Positions 45,864 through 55,032 of a stretch of 64,000 bases of DNA are shown here, in pieces; the first letter of the stretch is position 1, and each line of letters starts with the position of its first letter. The DNA comes from Phycicoccus sp. Soil802 (lineage in GTDB: Bacteria > Actinomycetota > Actinomycetes > Actinomycetales > Dermatophilaceae). Where the stretch lies: positions 1 through 64,000 of the forward strand of contig NZ_LMSS01000006.1 in NCBI RefSeq assembly GCF_001429605.1, in the 5' to 3' direction. A model generated the notes under the pieces. It saw only the letters and a list, made by a program, of their open reading frames with translations. It was not told the origin of the DNA and did no database searches. The position numbers and the translations under genes are program-made.

Positions 45864-46888
45864 CAGGCGATCTCCTTCAAGGCTGCGGTGATCCGCACGT
45901 CGTGGCCGATCAGCGTGATGTCGGTGGGGCGCAGGCGCAGCGCGTGGTCGATGGTGGTGATGCCGAGGTCGCTCACCGACGGGCGACCGCGGCCCAGCAG
46001 GACCGGGGCGACGTAGGCGACGATCTCGTCGACGAGGCCGCCCGCCATGAGGGCCGCGGCGACGGTGGGCCCGCCCTCCAGCCAGACGTGGTGCACACCG
46101 GCCTCGGCCAGCGCCGTCAGGACCTGCTTGGGGTCGCGGGTCCGCAGGTGCCAGGTCGGTGCGGCGTCGTCGAGCACCCGTGCCGTGGCGGGCAGGTCGC
46201 GCTCCCCCATCACCACCCGGATCGGCTGGTGCGGGTAGAGCGAGCCGTCGGGCTTGCGGGCGGTCAGCTGGGGGTCGTCGAGCAGGGCCGTCCCGGTGCC
46301 GACGAGGACCGCCCCGCACCGCGACCGCTGTTCGTGCACGTCGGCCCGCGCCTCGTCACCCGTGATCCACTGGCTGGTGCCGTCGGCTGCCGCGCTGCGG
46401 CCGTCCAGGGTCGTCGCCAGCTTCCAGGTGACCCACGGCCGGCCGGTGGTGACCAGGTGCGTCCAGGTGGGGTTGAGTGCCAGCGCCTCCTCGGCGAGCA
46501 CACCCGACTCCACGGCCACGCCCTTGCGGCGCAGCCAGGCCGCCCCACCCGCTGCGACCGGGTTGGGATCGGCCTGGGCGTAGACCACGCGGCTGACGCC
46601 CGCGGCATACAAGGCCTTCGCACAGGAGGGCGTGCGCCCGACGTGGTTGCACGGTTCGAGCGTCACGTATGCCGTGCTGCCCGCCGCGCGCTCCCCGGCC
46701 GCCTCGAGCGCGTCGGCCTCCGCGTGCGGGGTGCCGGCGCCGTGGTGCCAGCCTGCGGCCACGACCTCACCCTCGGGGTCGACGAGCACGCAGCCGACCC
46801 TGGGGTTGGCGTCGGCGTCCGGACCGTGGGCAGCCAGCGCCACGGCACGGCTCATCATCGCCGTGTCGCTGGTGGGTTGCTCTGCCAC
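45863..46888 (-). CDS. ribD: Riboflavin biosynthesis deaminase/reductase
   Basis: The start chosen is GTG 46888, with a weak AGGGCAGGA upstream; longer frames run into the riboswitch. In this 341-residue protein, the N-terminal deaminase has the zinc motif HAEADAL and PCNHVGRTPSCAKAL. The C-terminal reductase has VTWKLATTLDGRSAAADG, SQWITGDEAR and WLEGGPTVAAALM. It is the first gene after the FMN riboswitch. Confidence 0.95.
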   Translation of the reverse strand: MAEQPTSDTAMMSRAVALAAHGPDADANPRVGCVLVDPEGEVVAAGWHHGAGTPHAEADALEAAGERAAGSTAYVTLEPCNHVGRTPSCAKALYAAGVSRVVYAQADPNPVAAGGAAWLRRKGVAVESGVLAEEALALNPTWTHLVTTGRPWVTWKLATTLDGRSAAADGTSQWITGDEARADVHEQRSRCGAVLVGTGTALLDDPQLTARKPDGSLYPHQPIRVVMGERDLPATARVLDDAAPTWHLRTRDPKQVLTALAEAGVHHVWLEGGPTVAAALMAGGLVDEIVAYVAPVLLGRGRPSVSDLGITTIDHALRLRPTDITLIGHDVRITAALKEIA

Positions 46889-47013
46889 TGTCCTGCCCTC
46901 GCTCGAGACCGATGGTCGAGCTCCGGGGGGTCGTGCAGGGCGGGCCTGCTGGGCGAGATCAGTGACGCGGGGAGGCTGGTGCCTCACCGCGGACCCACTG
47001 GTCCCGCTGTCGC
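46889..47013 (-). other. Riboswitch expression platform / ribD leader
   Basis: About 125 bases lie between the aptamer end and the ribD start. They contain GC-rich stretches (CCCCCCGGAGCTCG region) able to pair, but no clear terminator with a U-run. Control may act on translation start of ribD or by Rho-type termination; I cannot decide. Confidence 0.4.
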
Positions 47014-47136
47014 GTGCTGCCTACCATCCGGACTTTAACCGTCGGTCTGGGAGTTCCACCCAGTCAACCGGCCGCTGGCTGCGGTCGGGTCGCGGACTGT
47101 CACCGCCGGTTCGGAATTGCACCGACCCCGGAGCAC
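47014..47136 (-). ncRNA. FMN riboswitch (RFN element)
   Basis: On the minus strand the conserved RFN blocks appear in order: CCGGGGTCGGTGCAATTCCG, AACCGGCGGTGACAGTCCGC, CCGGTTGACTGGGTGGAACTC, and the end block GACGGTTAAAGTCCGGATGG. The GTGC/GCAC ends close stem P1. Such elements bind FMN and switch off riboflavin genes. Here it governs ribD-ribE-pnuC-ribBA-ribH and, by read-through of overlapping genes, hisE-hisG. Confidence 0.96.
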
Positions 47137-47146
47137 GTCAGCTCCC

Positions 47147-47152
47147 AGTATG
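47147..47152 (-). promoter_or_regulatory. -10 box (CATACT) of the riboflavin operon
   Basis: CATACT at 47152-47147 would start transcription near 47141, just ahead of the aptamer. No good -35 is visible. The box overlaps one copy of the GTATGCCG octamer. Confidence 0.45.
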
Positions 47153-47197
47153 CCGCAGTGTCAGCGGGTCGGCGCCGACCGGTCCGCGTGATGGTCC

Positions 47198-48883
47198 TCA
47201 CGACCGGTCGCTGGACCCCGGGTCCTTGGGCACGAACCGGTCGACCATGCGGTCGACGTCCAGCGCTGCTGCCCGGGCCGCCGGGGTGAAGCCGAGGACG
47301 ACGGCCAGGAAGCGGGTCGAGAGCAGCGCGCGCAACCGCACGTCGGTGCGGGCCACGACGGTCGCGGTCCTCGGGGAGTCGCGCAGCAGGGCGATCTCCC
47401 CGAAGCCCTCACCCGGCCCGAGGGTGGTGACGAGCGCCCCGTCGCCCATGACCTCGACCTCGCCGGCCTCGATGACGTAGTAGCGGTCGCCCACGTCGCC
47501 CTGGCTGAACACCACCTGCCCGGCCGGGACGGCCACCGGCTCCAGCCCGCGAGCCAGCTGTTCGATGGACGGCAGCGGCAGGGTGCGCAGCATCGGCACC
47601 CGCTGGAGGAGCGCGACATCGACGTCGTGCCCGCCCACCGACCGGTCCAGCTGTCGCAGCCGCGACCACGAAGCCACGGCCAGCACCGGACACACGAGGC
47701 CGATGGCGATCAACGCCGGGCGCGGGCCGAACTCGTCGACCACCCATGACGCGACCAGCGCGCCCACGCCGATCGACACCGCGACGATGCTCTCCAAGAC
47801 CCCGAAGACCCTGGCCAGCACCTCGTCGGGAGCCATTCGCGCCAACAGCGTGAACCCTGCTACGTCGATCAGCGCGTTGCCGACACCGACGAGGGCGATG
47901 AGGCCGAGCGCCGCGCCCTCGTGCGGCACGACCCCGATGAGCGCGATCGGCAGCCCCCACAGGGCGACCCCGACCGCGAACCAGACCCCCAGACCTCTGG
48001 TGCCCACGAGGAGCGAGGCAGCCAGTGAGCCGAGCAGCGCACCCACTCCGACCGCGGTCATCAGCGCACCGGCCCCGGGCTCCCCGGTGCCGAGCAGCTC
48101 GATGGCGACGACGACAGACAGCACGGTCAGCGCGCCGCGGGTGAAGGACTGGACGGCCGCCAGGCCGATGATCAGGGCCAGTCCCCCGTGGCGGGCAACC
48201 GTCGTGAGGCCGTCGACGGCCTCACGGACCAAGCGGGGGCGGGTCGCTGCCGACGGGCGAGGCGGTGCGTCGTACCGCAGGCGGAGCAGCAGGAGGGCCG
48301 CCCACCACGACGCCGCGGCGGCCACCCAGAACACCGCGGACACATCGGCGACCTCCAGGAGCACCGCGGCGAGCAGCGGCCCGACCAGCGTGGCCGCGGA
48401 GTCGAGCAACCCGCGCACCACGTTGGCGCTGGCGAGCTCGCTGCCCGTGTGGCACAAGGACGGGAGCAGCGCGGAGTGCGCGGGCCTGAAGAGGGTGGCC
48501 GCGATGGTCGAGACCACGGCCAGGGCGTACACGACGACCGTCGGCCCGGCCCCCGCGGCGACCACTGCGGCCCCGGCCGTCGCGGCCCCTCGTACGGTGG
48601 AGACCGCGACGAGGACCCGCTCCCGCCGGCCACGGTCGGCCAGTGGCGAGAGCAGGGGGGCGCACACCGCCGCTGGGACCATGCGGAGCAGGCCCACGAG
48701 CCCGACGGCGGTCGCCCCGCCATCGCGGTAGGCGACGATCCCGAGCGCCACGGTGAACGCCCACTCCGCGGTCCAGGCCCCCAGGAAGCTCAGCTGCGCC
48801 CGCCGAAGCTGGGGGTTGCGGGCGTTGCTGGTGAACGCGACCGCGGCGTTGGCCAGCCGGCTGCGACTGCCCGCCTCCGCCAT
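47198..48883 (-). CDS. MFS-type transporter fused to cyclic-nucleotide-binding domain
   Basis: In this 561-residue protein, residues 1-400 form an MFS fold of the enterobactin-exporter/MFS_3 type (LSPLADRGRRERVLVAV, ATLFRPAHSALLPSL). Residues about 425-545 form a cNMP-binding beta-barrel (VPAGQVVFSQGDVGDRYYVI, GEGFGEIALLRDSPRTATV), with the phosphate cassette FGEIALL and Arg in place. A transporter gated or tuned by cAMP-like ligands is implied. The substrate is unknown. TAGAGT six bases before the ATG suggests a leaderless mRNA. Confidence 0.88.
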   Translation of the reverse strand: MAEAGSRSRLANAAVAFTSNARNPQLRRAQLSFLGAWTAEWAFTVALGIVAYRDGGATAVGLVGLLRMVPAAVCAPLLSPLADRGRRERVLVAVSTVRGAATAGAAVVAAGAGPTVVVYALAVVSTIAATLFRPAHSALLPSLCHTGSELASANVVRGLLDSAATLVGPLLAAVLLEVADVSAVFWVAAAASWWAALLLLRLRYDAPPRPSAATRPRLVREAVDGLTTVARHGGLALIIGLAAVQSFTRGALTVLSVVVAIELLGTGEPGAGALMTAVGVGALLGSLAASLLVGTRGLGVWFAVGVALWGLPIALIGVVPHEGAALGLIALVGVGNALIDVAGFTLLARMAPDEVLARVFGVLESIVAVSIGVGALVASWVVDEFGPRPALIAIGLVCPVLAVASWSRLRQLDRSVGGHDVDVALLQRVPMLRTLPLPSIEQLARGLEPVAVPAGQVVFSQGDVGDRYYVIEAGEVEVMGDGALVTTLGPGEGFGEIALLRDSPRTATVVARTDVRLRALLSTRFLAVVLGFTPAARAAALDVDRMVDRFVPKDPGSSDRS

Positions 48884-48889
48884 GAGCAG

Positions 48890-48895
48890 ACTCTA
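48890..48895 (-). promoter_or_regulatory. -10 box (TAGAGT) six bases before the MFS-cNMP gene
   Basis: TAGAGT at 48895-48890, then CTGCTC and ATG 48883. There is no ribosome site in the gap, so a leaderless message is likely. Confidence 0.55.
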
Positions 48896-48953
48896 GGCCC
48901 GCACCACGACACGACTCCAGACCTGCGGCCAGGCGCGGCGGTGGTCCCTGCGC

Positions 48954-49610
48954 TCAGTACTGGTGGTTGGCGGCGAGCTCGCGCAGCTCGTCGACCGCTG
49001 CGGCGGCGTCCTCGGCCCCGTAGACGGCAGACCCTGCGACGAACACGTCAGCCCCGGCCTCGGCGCACTGCTCGATGGTGCTGGCCGACACTCCCCCGTC
49101 GACCTGCACCCAGATCTCACCACCGTGGCGCCGGACCGCCTCGCGGACCTGGGTGACCTTGGGCATCTGGTCGGCCATGAACGACTGGCCCCCGAACCCG
49201 GGCTCGACCGTCATGACCAGGACCATGTCGAGGTCGGGCAGCAGCTCCTCGTAGGGAGCGAACGACGTCCCGGGCTTGATCGCCATACCGGCGCGGGCGC
49301 CGAGCGCACGCAGGTTTCGCGCCAGGGCGCGCGGGTCGTGAGCGGCCTCGATGTGGAACGTCACCGACGAACCGCCGGCCTCGGCATACCTCGGCGCCCA
49401 ACGGTCGGGGTCCTCGATCATGAGGTGGCAGTCGAGGGGGATCGGGCTGACCCGGGCCAACGCCTCGACCACGGGCAGGCCCAGGGTGAGGTTCGGCACG
49501 AAGTGGCCGTCCATCACGTCCACGTGCGCCCAGTCGGCGTTGGCGATGCGGCGGAGCTCGGCCTCGAGGTTGGCGAAGTCCGCGGACAGGATGCTGGGCG
49601 AGATCTGCAC
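48954..49610 (-). CDS. rpe: Ribulose-phosphate 3-epimerase
   Basis: The start is GTG 49610, supported by the promoter spacing. The 218-residue TIM barrel of the pentose phosphate pathway has [17 protein letters not shown], the metal His/Asp in [39 protein letters not shown] and [10 protein letters not shown]. It stands alone between an MFS gene and a divergent TPR gene. Confidence 0.97.
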   Translation of the reverse strand: MQISPSILSADFANLEAELRRIANADWAHVDVMDGHFVPNLTLGLPVVEALARVSPIPLDCHLMIEDPDRWAPRYAEAGGSSVTFHIEAAHDPRALARNLRALGARAGMAIKPGTSFAPYEELLPDLDMVLVMTVEPGFGGQSFMADQMPKVTQVREAVRRHGGEIWVQVDGGVSASTIEQCAEAGADVFVAGSAVYGAEDAAAAVDELRELAANHQY

Positions 49611-49616
49611 GCGGCC

Positions 49617-49645
49617 ACAGTAGTAGGGGGCCGTCCTAGTCCCAA
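49617..49645 (-). promoter_or_regulatory. rpe promoter (TTGGGA-17-TACTGT)
   Basis: The -35 TTGGGA (49645-49640), a 17-base spacer and the -10 TACTGT (49622-49617) lie six bases before the rpe GTG. This is the best-formed promoter seen in the window and again gives a leaderless mRNA. Confidence 0.65.
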
Positions 49646-49703
49646 CGGACGGCCTCGCGCCAGATCCGCACGAGCTCGTTCCCCCACGCGCCAGACTCGG
49701 AGC

Positions 49704-50714
49704 GTGACCCCGCTGATCACCGCAGTGCTCGGTTTCGCCCTGCTGGGCCTCCTGGTCGTCGCCCTCGTGCACTGGCACGCCCGGCGCACCATCACGGCAA
49801 TGACGACGCTGTTGATGGGCGGCGAGCACGAGCGGGTGCTCACCCACCGTGCCCCACCGAAGGCCTACCGCCCCCTGGCCGACCGGCTCCGCGCCACGAG
49901 CGCGCTGCTGACCGGCCGGAACGAGCTCGCCCTGCGTCTGCTCGACAAGAGTCGAGTGCCCACCTCGGTGACCGACCGGGTCGGCGACCTCGACCTGCAC
50001 CTGCGAGCCGGAGCCCTCGTCGCGATGGGTCGCTACGCCGACGCCGTGGCCGTGCTCGGCGACGACCCGAGCGGCGCCATCGTCCGCCACCAACGTGCCC
50101 AGGTGGCCATCGAGACCGGCGACGACGCCACCGCCCTGCGGCTGCTCGAGGTCCCGGACACCGACCCGGACGAGGAGGCCGGTCGGCTGCGCATCCTCGG
50201 CGACCTGCACATCCGCAGGGGGCGGTTGGCGGAGGGCGAAGCGCTGGTCCGACAGGCTCGCGCCGCCTACACCGTCTCCCGCATGGCCGCTCGCGAGGTC
50301 GACACGGGGTACTGCCACCACCACCTCGGCGAGGCTGCCCTGGGGCGGAGCGACACGGCCGGTGCCCTGGCCCAGTTCACGACCGCCCTGGCGCTGCTGT
50401 CGGTCCGCTCGGACAACGCCCCCGGACTGGCCGCCGTCCATGCCCGGCTCGCCGAGGCCTACGCCCGGTCAGGGGACCCGCGACTCGCGCAGGAGCACCT
50501 GGACGAGGCCCTGCAGCGCGGCGACCTCGTGGGCTCGCCCAGCCTGACGACGTCGCTCGAACGCAGCCAAGGGGTGGTCGCGCTCCACCTCGGGCGGCTC
50601 GACGACGCTCGACGCCACCTCACCAACGCCCGCGCCGGTCACCTCGAGCTGGGAGAGCTGCCCGCTGCCGCCGAGGTCGCCGAGCTGCTCGCCGACCTCG
50701 ACGGCAGCACCTGA
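49704..50714 (+). CDS. Membrane-anchored TPR-repeat protein
   Basis: The start chosen is GTG 49704, with CAGACT six bases before it. The 336-residue protein has one N-terminal membrane helix ([19 protein letters not shown]), then helical pairs typical of tetratricopeptide repeats ([61 protein letters not shown]). It is probably a cytoplasmic scaffold held at the membrane. Its partner is unknown. Its stop codon lies in a 17-bp direct repeat. Confidence 0.8.
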   Translation: MTPLITAVLGFALLGLLVVALVHWHARRTITAMTTLLMGGEHERVLTHRAPPKAYRPLADRLRATSALLTGRNELALRLLDKSRVPTSVTDRVGDLDLHLRAGALVAMGRYADAVAVLGDDPSGAIVRHQRAQVAIETGDDATALRLLEVPDTDPDEEAGRLRILGDLHIRRGRLAEGEALVRQARAAYTVSRMAAREVDTGYCHHHLGEAALGRSDTAGALAQFTTALALLSVRSDNAPGLAAVHARLAEAYARSGDPRLAQEHLDEALQRGDLVGSPSLTTSLERSQGVVALHLGRLDDARRHLTNARAGHLELGELPAAAEVAELLADLDGST

Positions 50715-50742
50715 CGGCACCACCCGACGGCAGCACCTGACG
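50700..50742. repeat. 17-bp direct repeat at the TPR gene end
   Basis: GACGGCAGCACCTGACG is present at 50700-50716 and again, identical, at 50726-50742 (period 26). The first copy contains the last codons and stop of the TPR gene, so the gene end has been duplicated downstream. Confidence 0.85.
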
Positions 50743-50776
50743 TCGGCGACGGTCGACCAAGGCTCGGCCGACCCCG

Positions 50777-50822
50777 GGGCTCAGGCGACCCAGGGCTCAG
50801 GCGGCCGAGGGTTCAGGCGGCC
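50777..50822. repeat. 16-bp tandem repeat overlapping the LLM gene end
   Basis: GGGCTCAGGCG starts at 50777 and 50793, with a GGGTTCAGGCG copy at 50809, a period of 16. The last copy contains the stop codon of the minus-strand LLM oxidoreductase gene. Confidence 0.8.
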
Positions 50823-51874
50823 TGCTGCCCGAAGGCCTCGGCCAGCAGGGCCAGAGTCGCCTCCCGAGCGGGGGCCCGGTCGGCCGGCGTGCCGGCCAGC
50901 GCGCCCGCGACCGGGTGCACCATCACCTCGTCGACGTCGTGCTCGGCCGCCAGCGCAGCCACCCGCTCGGCGACCGTGTCCGGGGTGCCGACCACCCAGC
51001 GGCTGCGCATCTCGTCGGCGAGCCCCCGGTGCACATCGGCGATCCCGGCCTCCTCGGCCTGCTCGACGAGCAGCTGGGGTGCCAGCGGCCCGCCGGTGCG
51101 CAGCGCCACCATCGAGGCCAGGTTGGGCAGCACCAGTCGATCCGCCTCCGCCTGGGTGGGCGCCACGACGACGTTGAGGGTCAGGAAGGTCCGCGGAACC
51201 GGGTGGCTCGCGGTGGGCGTGTACCCCGAGCGGTAGAGCTCGAGGGCAGCCGCGGTGCCGCGGCCCGAGAAGTGGTGGGCGAAGACGTAGGGCAGCCCGC
51301 GCTCGGCCGCGAGGCGCGCTGAGTAGTCGGACGACCCGAGCAGCCAGACCTCGGGCACGGACTCCGCCCGAGGAGTGGCGTTCAGCGGGTGGACCTCCCC
51401 GCCGACCCGGATGCCGACGCCCTCGGCCGACATCAGGGAGATGACGTCGTCGACGTACTGCGGGAACCGCGCCACCGCGTCGGCCTCCACTCCCCCGGCA
51501 CCGTGGCGCAGGGCGTAGCTAGTGACCGGATCGGTGCCCGGCGCCCGGCCGATGCCGAGGTCGATCCGTCCGGGGTGCGCCGCCTCGAGCAGCGCGAACT
51601 GCTCAGCCACCACGAGGGGTGCGTGGTTCGGCAGCATCACGCCACCGGAGCCGACCCGGATCCGCTCCGTGGCTGCCGCGACCATGGCGATCAGCACGGG
51701 CGGGTTCGTCGCCGCGACTGCTGGCATGTTGTGGTGCTCGGCCAGCCAGTAGCGCCGGTAGCCGTGCCGGTCGGCGACCCGCGCCAGCGACCGGGTCGCG
51801 GCCAACGCCTGACCGGTGCTCTGGTCCTGACGGACGGGGACGAGGTCGAGGACGGACAGCGCGGGGGTGTTCAC
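50813..51874 (-). CDS. LLM-class flavin-dependent oxidoreductase
   Basis: This 353-residue protein (GTG start) has a luciferase-like barrel with ALSVLDLVPVRQDQS, YWLAEHHNMPAVAATNP, RIRVGSGGVMLPNHAPLVVA and IDLGIGRAPGTDP, the pattern of the 'alkanal monooxygenase alpha-like' MsnO8/YwcH-like group. The flavin (FMN or F420) and substrate are unknown. It follows rsmB by 91 bases on the same strand. Confidence 0.9.
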   Translation of the reverse strand: MNTPALSVLDLVPVRQDQSTGQALAATRSLARVADRHGYRRYWLAEHHNMPAVAATNPPVLIAMVAAATERIRVGSGGVMLPNHAPLVVAEQFALLEAAHPGRIDLGIGRAPGTDPVTSYALRHGAGGVEADAVARFPQYVDDVISLMSAEGVGIRVGGEVHPLNATPRAESVPEVWLLGSSDYSARLAAERGLPYVFAHHFSGRGTAAALELYRSGYTPTASHPVPRTFLTLNVVVAPTQAEADRLVLPNLASMVALRTGGPLAPQLLVEQAEEAGIADVHRGLADEMRSRWVVGTPDTVAERVAALAAEHDVDEVMVHPVAGALAGTPADRAPAREATLALLAEAFGQQAA

Positions 51875-51965
51875 CTGTGGGCCAACCTGCCACCGGTGGC
51901 GGCTATTCCGGTCGCCGGACCAGCCGAGGCCGCGCGTGGACCGGCCGGCGACCGGCCACTCCGGG

Positions 51966-53519
51966 TCAGCCCTTCTTGCGCAAGAGCGCCAGGAACATCC
52001 CGTCGGTACCGTGCACGTGCGGCCACAGCTGAACGGTCGGCCCCGTTCCCGGCACGACGACCTGCCCGCCGTCGGCCCCCCGCACGAACTCGCGGGCGTC
52101 GAGGAGCTCGACGTCGGTGCGTCGTTTGGTCACGTCACCCACGACGAACGACGTCTCGGCCAGGTGCGGGCTGCAGGTCGCGTAGGCGATGACCCCGCCG
52201 TCAGCAGTGGCGTCGATCGCGGAAGCGAGCAGCTCGCGCTGGAGCTTGCCCAGGTCGGCGAGGTCGGCCGGCGTGCGTCGCCACCTCGCCTCCGGGCGAC
52301 GACGCAGGGCACCGAGCCCGGTGCAGGGGGCGTCGACCAGCACCCGGTCGTAGCGGCCTGGGTCGTCCTCCCCCACCACCCGTCCGTCGCGGGTGCGCAC
52401 GGTGACCGACCGGCCCTCGGTGCGCGCCCTGGCGATGGCGGGGCGCAGCGTCTGCCGGACCAGGTCGGCACGGTGCTGGCTGACCTCGTTGGCGGTCAGG
52501 TCGGCGCCCGCCTCGATGGCCAGGCCGGCCAGCAGGCCGGCCTTGCCACCGGGTCCGGCGCAGAGGTCGAGCCACTGCTCGGGGTTCGCGGAGCGCGCGC
52601 CCGTGCGCGTCACGGGCACGGCCGCCAGGGCCAGCGCGACCAGCTGCGAGCCCTCGTCCTGCACCGCGGCGCGTCCCTCACGCACCGCGGGTATGCCGCC
52701 CGGGTCGCCTCCCTCGAGCACCGCACCGACCGGTGAGAGCGGCGAGGCGGACGCCCCGGCGTCGACGAGCTCACTGACGGTGGCCAGCCCCGGTCGGGCG
52801 ACCAGCGAGACCTTGGCCGGCGCGTTGTCCGACGTCACCAGGGCGGTGAGCTCGGCGTCGACGGTATCAGCGGTCGCGGCGCCGTGGCCGAGCAGCGCGG
52901 CGCGCAGGGCCTTGACGATCCACTCCGGGTGCGACTGCTCGACGGCCAGCTGGGCGCTGAGCTCGCCCGACGGGACGACCTCCGCCAGCCAGGCGTCGAG
53001 GTCGCGTTCGCTGACCCGTCGCATGACGGCGTTGACGAACCCCGCCGCCCCCGCACCGTTGACCTTGCGCGCAAGACCGACGGTCTCGTCGACCGCCGCG
53101 TGGGTCGGCACGCGCATGCCCAGGAGCTGGTGCGCACCAAGCCGGAGCGTGTCGAGGACGTTGGGGTCGATCTTGTCGAGGGTCCGGCCGGCCGCCACGG
53201 CGATGATCGGGTCGTAGAGCCCGTGCATCCGGACCGCGCCGTAGACGAGCTCGGTCGTGAAGGCCGCATCGCGCCCCTGGATGCCCCGGTCGCGCAGCAC
53301 CTTGGGGAGCTCGAGGTTGGCGTAGGCGCCGTCGGCGACGGCCCGCAGGACGGTGTACGCCGCGAGCCGCTGCGGGTCACCGCCACGGTTCCGCTCGCTC
53401 GGCCGCTGAGCGGAGCGTTCCCGGCCACCGTGCGCGCGCTCGGGCCGCTGCCGACCCTTGGCGTTGCGCCGACCGCCGTCGCCGTCCCGTCGGGGGCCGC
53501 GTGATCCCTGCTCACTCAT
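51966..53519 (-). CDS. rsmB: 16S rRNA m5C967 methyltransferase
   Basis: The start is ATG 53519; longer frames run into fmt. The 517-residue protein has a basic low-complexity N-terminus (about 50 residues), a NusB-like domain ([19 protein letters not shown], about 55-190), then the methyltransferase with SAM loop [16 protein letters not shown], the catalytic Cys in YATCSPH and the second Cys in [11 protein letters not shown]. It overlaps fmt by eight bases. Confidence 0.94.
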   Translation of the reverse strand: MSEQGSRGPRRDGDGGRRNAKGRQRPERAHGGRERSAQRPSERNRGGDPQRLAAYTVLRAVADGAYANLELPKVLRDRGIQGRDAAFTTELVYGAVRMHGLYDPIIAVAAGRTLDKIDPNVLDTLRLGAHQLLGMRVPTHAAVDETVGLARKVNGAGAAGFVNAVMRRVSERDLDAWLAEVVPSGELSAQLAVEQSHPEWIVKALRAALLGHGAATADTVDAELTALVTSDNAPAKVSLVARPGLATVSELVDAGASASPLSPVGAVLEGGDPGGIPAVREGRAAVQDEGSQLVALALAAVPVTRTGARSANPEQWLDLCAGPGGKAGLLAGLAIEAGADLTANEVSQHRADLVRQTLRPAIARARTEGRSVTVRTRDGRVVGEDDPGRYDRVLVDAPCTGLGALRRRPEARWRRTPADLADLGKLQRELLASAIDATADGGVIAYATCSPHLAETSFVVGDVTKRRTDVELLDAREFVRGADGGQVVVPGTGPTVQLWPHVHGTDGMFLALLRKKG

Positions 53520-54453
53520 GGCTGAACCGCTCTCCCGCGTCGATCCGGACGCCACGGGCCCAGTCGGCCGCGGCCATCTCCTTCTTGCCGTGCGGCTGCA
53601 CCGCCGAGAGGCGCACCACGCCACTGGCGGTGCCGACGTGCACCTCATGCTTCCCGGCGGCGAGCTCCCCCGGGGCGAGGGGCGACCCGTCATACCCGGG
53701 CTCGAGGAGCACGGGAGCGAGCTTGACGCGGGTGTCACGGAAGGTCGACCACGCGCCGGGTGCCGGGGTGCACCCGCGCACCTGGCGGTCGACGGCCGCC
53801 GCCGGACGGTCCCAGCGCACCTGCGCGTCGGCGACCTCGATCTTGGGGGCGAGCGACACCCCGTCAGCAGCCTGTGGGACCGGCGTCAGGGAGCCGTCGG
53901 CGAGCCCGTCCATCGTGGCGAGCAGCAGTCCCGCACCCCCCTCGGCGAGCCGGCCGAGCAGGTCGCCCGCCGTGTCGCGGGGGCGGATGCGCTCGGTCAT
54001 CACGCCGAACACCGGACCGGTGTCGAGACCGGCCTCGATGAGGAAGGTCGAAGCACCGGTCACCTCGTCGCCCGCCATCACGGCGTGCTGCACCGGCGCG
54101 GCGCCGCGCCAGGCGGGCAACAGCGAGAAGTGCAGGTTGACCCAGCCGTGCCGGGGTATGTCGAGCGCGACCTGCGGGATCAGCGCGCCGTAGGCGACCA
54201 CCGGGCACGCGTCGGGCGCGAGCTCGCGCAGCCGGTCGAGGAAGTCGGGGTCACGGGGCCGGTCGGGGGTCAGCACCTCGATGCCGAGCTCCTCGGCTCG
54301 CTGGCGCACCGGGGACGTCACGACTGCGCGGCCCCGCCCGGCCCGGGCGTCAGGGCGGGTGACGACGGCGACCACCTCGTGGGGCGAGGCCACCAGGGCG
54401 TCGAGCGACGGCACCGCCGCCGCGGGGGTGCCGGCGAAGACCAGCCGCATCAC
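53512..54453 (-). CDS. fmt: Methionyl-tRNA formyltransferase
   Basis: This 313-residue protein (GTG start overlapping the def stop; an ATG follows immediately) has [19 protein letters not shown], the active-site block [19 protein letters not shown] and [18 protein letters not shown] with the catalytic Asn/His/Asp. It formylates initiator Met-tRNA; Def downstream in function removes the formyl group, and the genes are coupled. Confidence 0.96.
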   Translation of the reverse strand: MMRLVFAGTPAAAVPSLDALVASPHEVVAVVTRPDARAGRGRAVVTSPVRQRAEELGIEVLTPDRPRDPDFLDRLRELAPDACPVVAYGALIPQVALDIPRHGWVNLHFSLLPAWRGAAPVQHAVMAGDEVTGASTFLIEAGLDTGPVFGVMTERIRPRDTAGDLLGRLAEGGAGLLLATMDGLADGSLTPVPQAADGVSLAPKIEVADAQVRWDRPAAAVDRQVRGCTPAPGAWSTFRDTRVKLAPVLLEPGYDGSPLAPGELAAGKHEVHVGTASGVVRLSAVQPHGKKEMAAADWARGVRIDAGERFSHE

Positions 54454-54995
54454 ATGCCCCGGCCGAAGGTGGCGTGCGGGCTGACCTTGACCACGGGGGT
54501 CGTGCCACCACCCCAGTCGGCCTCGCGGATCGCCCGCATGGCCACCTTGCGCTGCTCCCGGTCCATCCGGTCGATGAAGAGGATCCCGTCGAGGTGGTCG
54601 GTCTCGTGCTGGAGGCAGCGGGCCAGCAGCTCGGACCCCTCGACCACCACCGGCTCTCCGAACTGGTTGAAGCCCTTGGCCACCGTGCGCAAGGCCCGGG
54701 GCGTCTCGAACCGGAGTCCGGGGAAGGACAGGCAGCCCTCCTCGCCCTCCTGCAGCTCGGTCGACAGGTCGAGGTCGGGGTTGACCAGGTGGCCCAGCTC
54801 GCCGTCGACCCAGTAGGTGAACACCCGCAGCCCGACGCCGATCTGCGGGGCCGCCAACCCTGCCCCCGGCGCGTCCACCATCGTCTCGGTCAGGTCCTTC
54901 ACGAGCTGACGCAGCTCCCGGTCGAAGTCCACGACGGGCGCCGCGGGCGTGCGGAGGACGGGATCGCCGAAGAGGCGGATGTTCTGGATCGACAC
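54450..54995 (-). CDS. def: Peptide deformylase
   Basis: The start is GTG 54995; the longer frame is a reading of priA in another phase. The 181-residue metalloenzyme has all three motifs: [18 protein letters not shown] with the metal Cys, and QHETDHLDG with the two metal His. It has a C-terminal extension of about 20 residues. Confidence 0.96.
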   Translation of the reverse strand: MSIQNIRLFGDPVLRTPAAPVVDFDRELRQLVKDLTETMVDAPGAGLAAPQIGVGLRVFTYWVDGELGHLVNPDLDLSTELQEGEEGCLSFPGLRFETPRALRTVAKGFNQFGEPVVVEGSELLARCLQHETDHLDGILFIDRMDREQRKVAMRAIREADWGGGTTPVVKVSPHATFGRGM

Positions 54996-55032
54996 GCGCA
55001 GCAGTCTAGGCGGGGGGTGGTGTGGGTCATCC

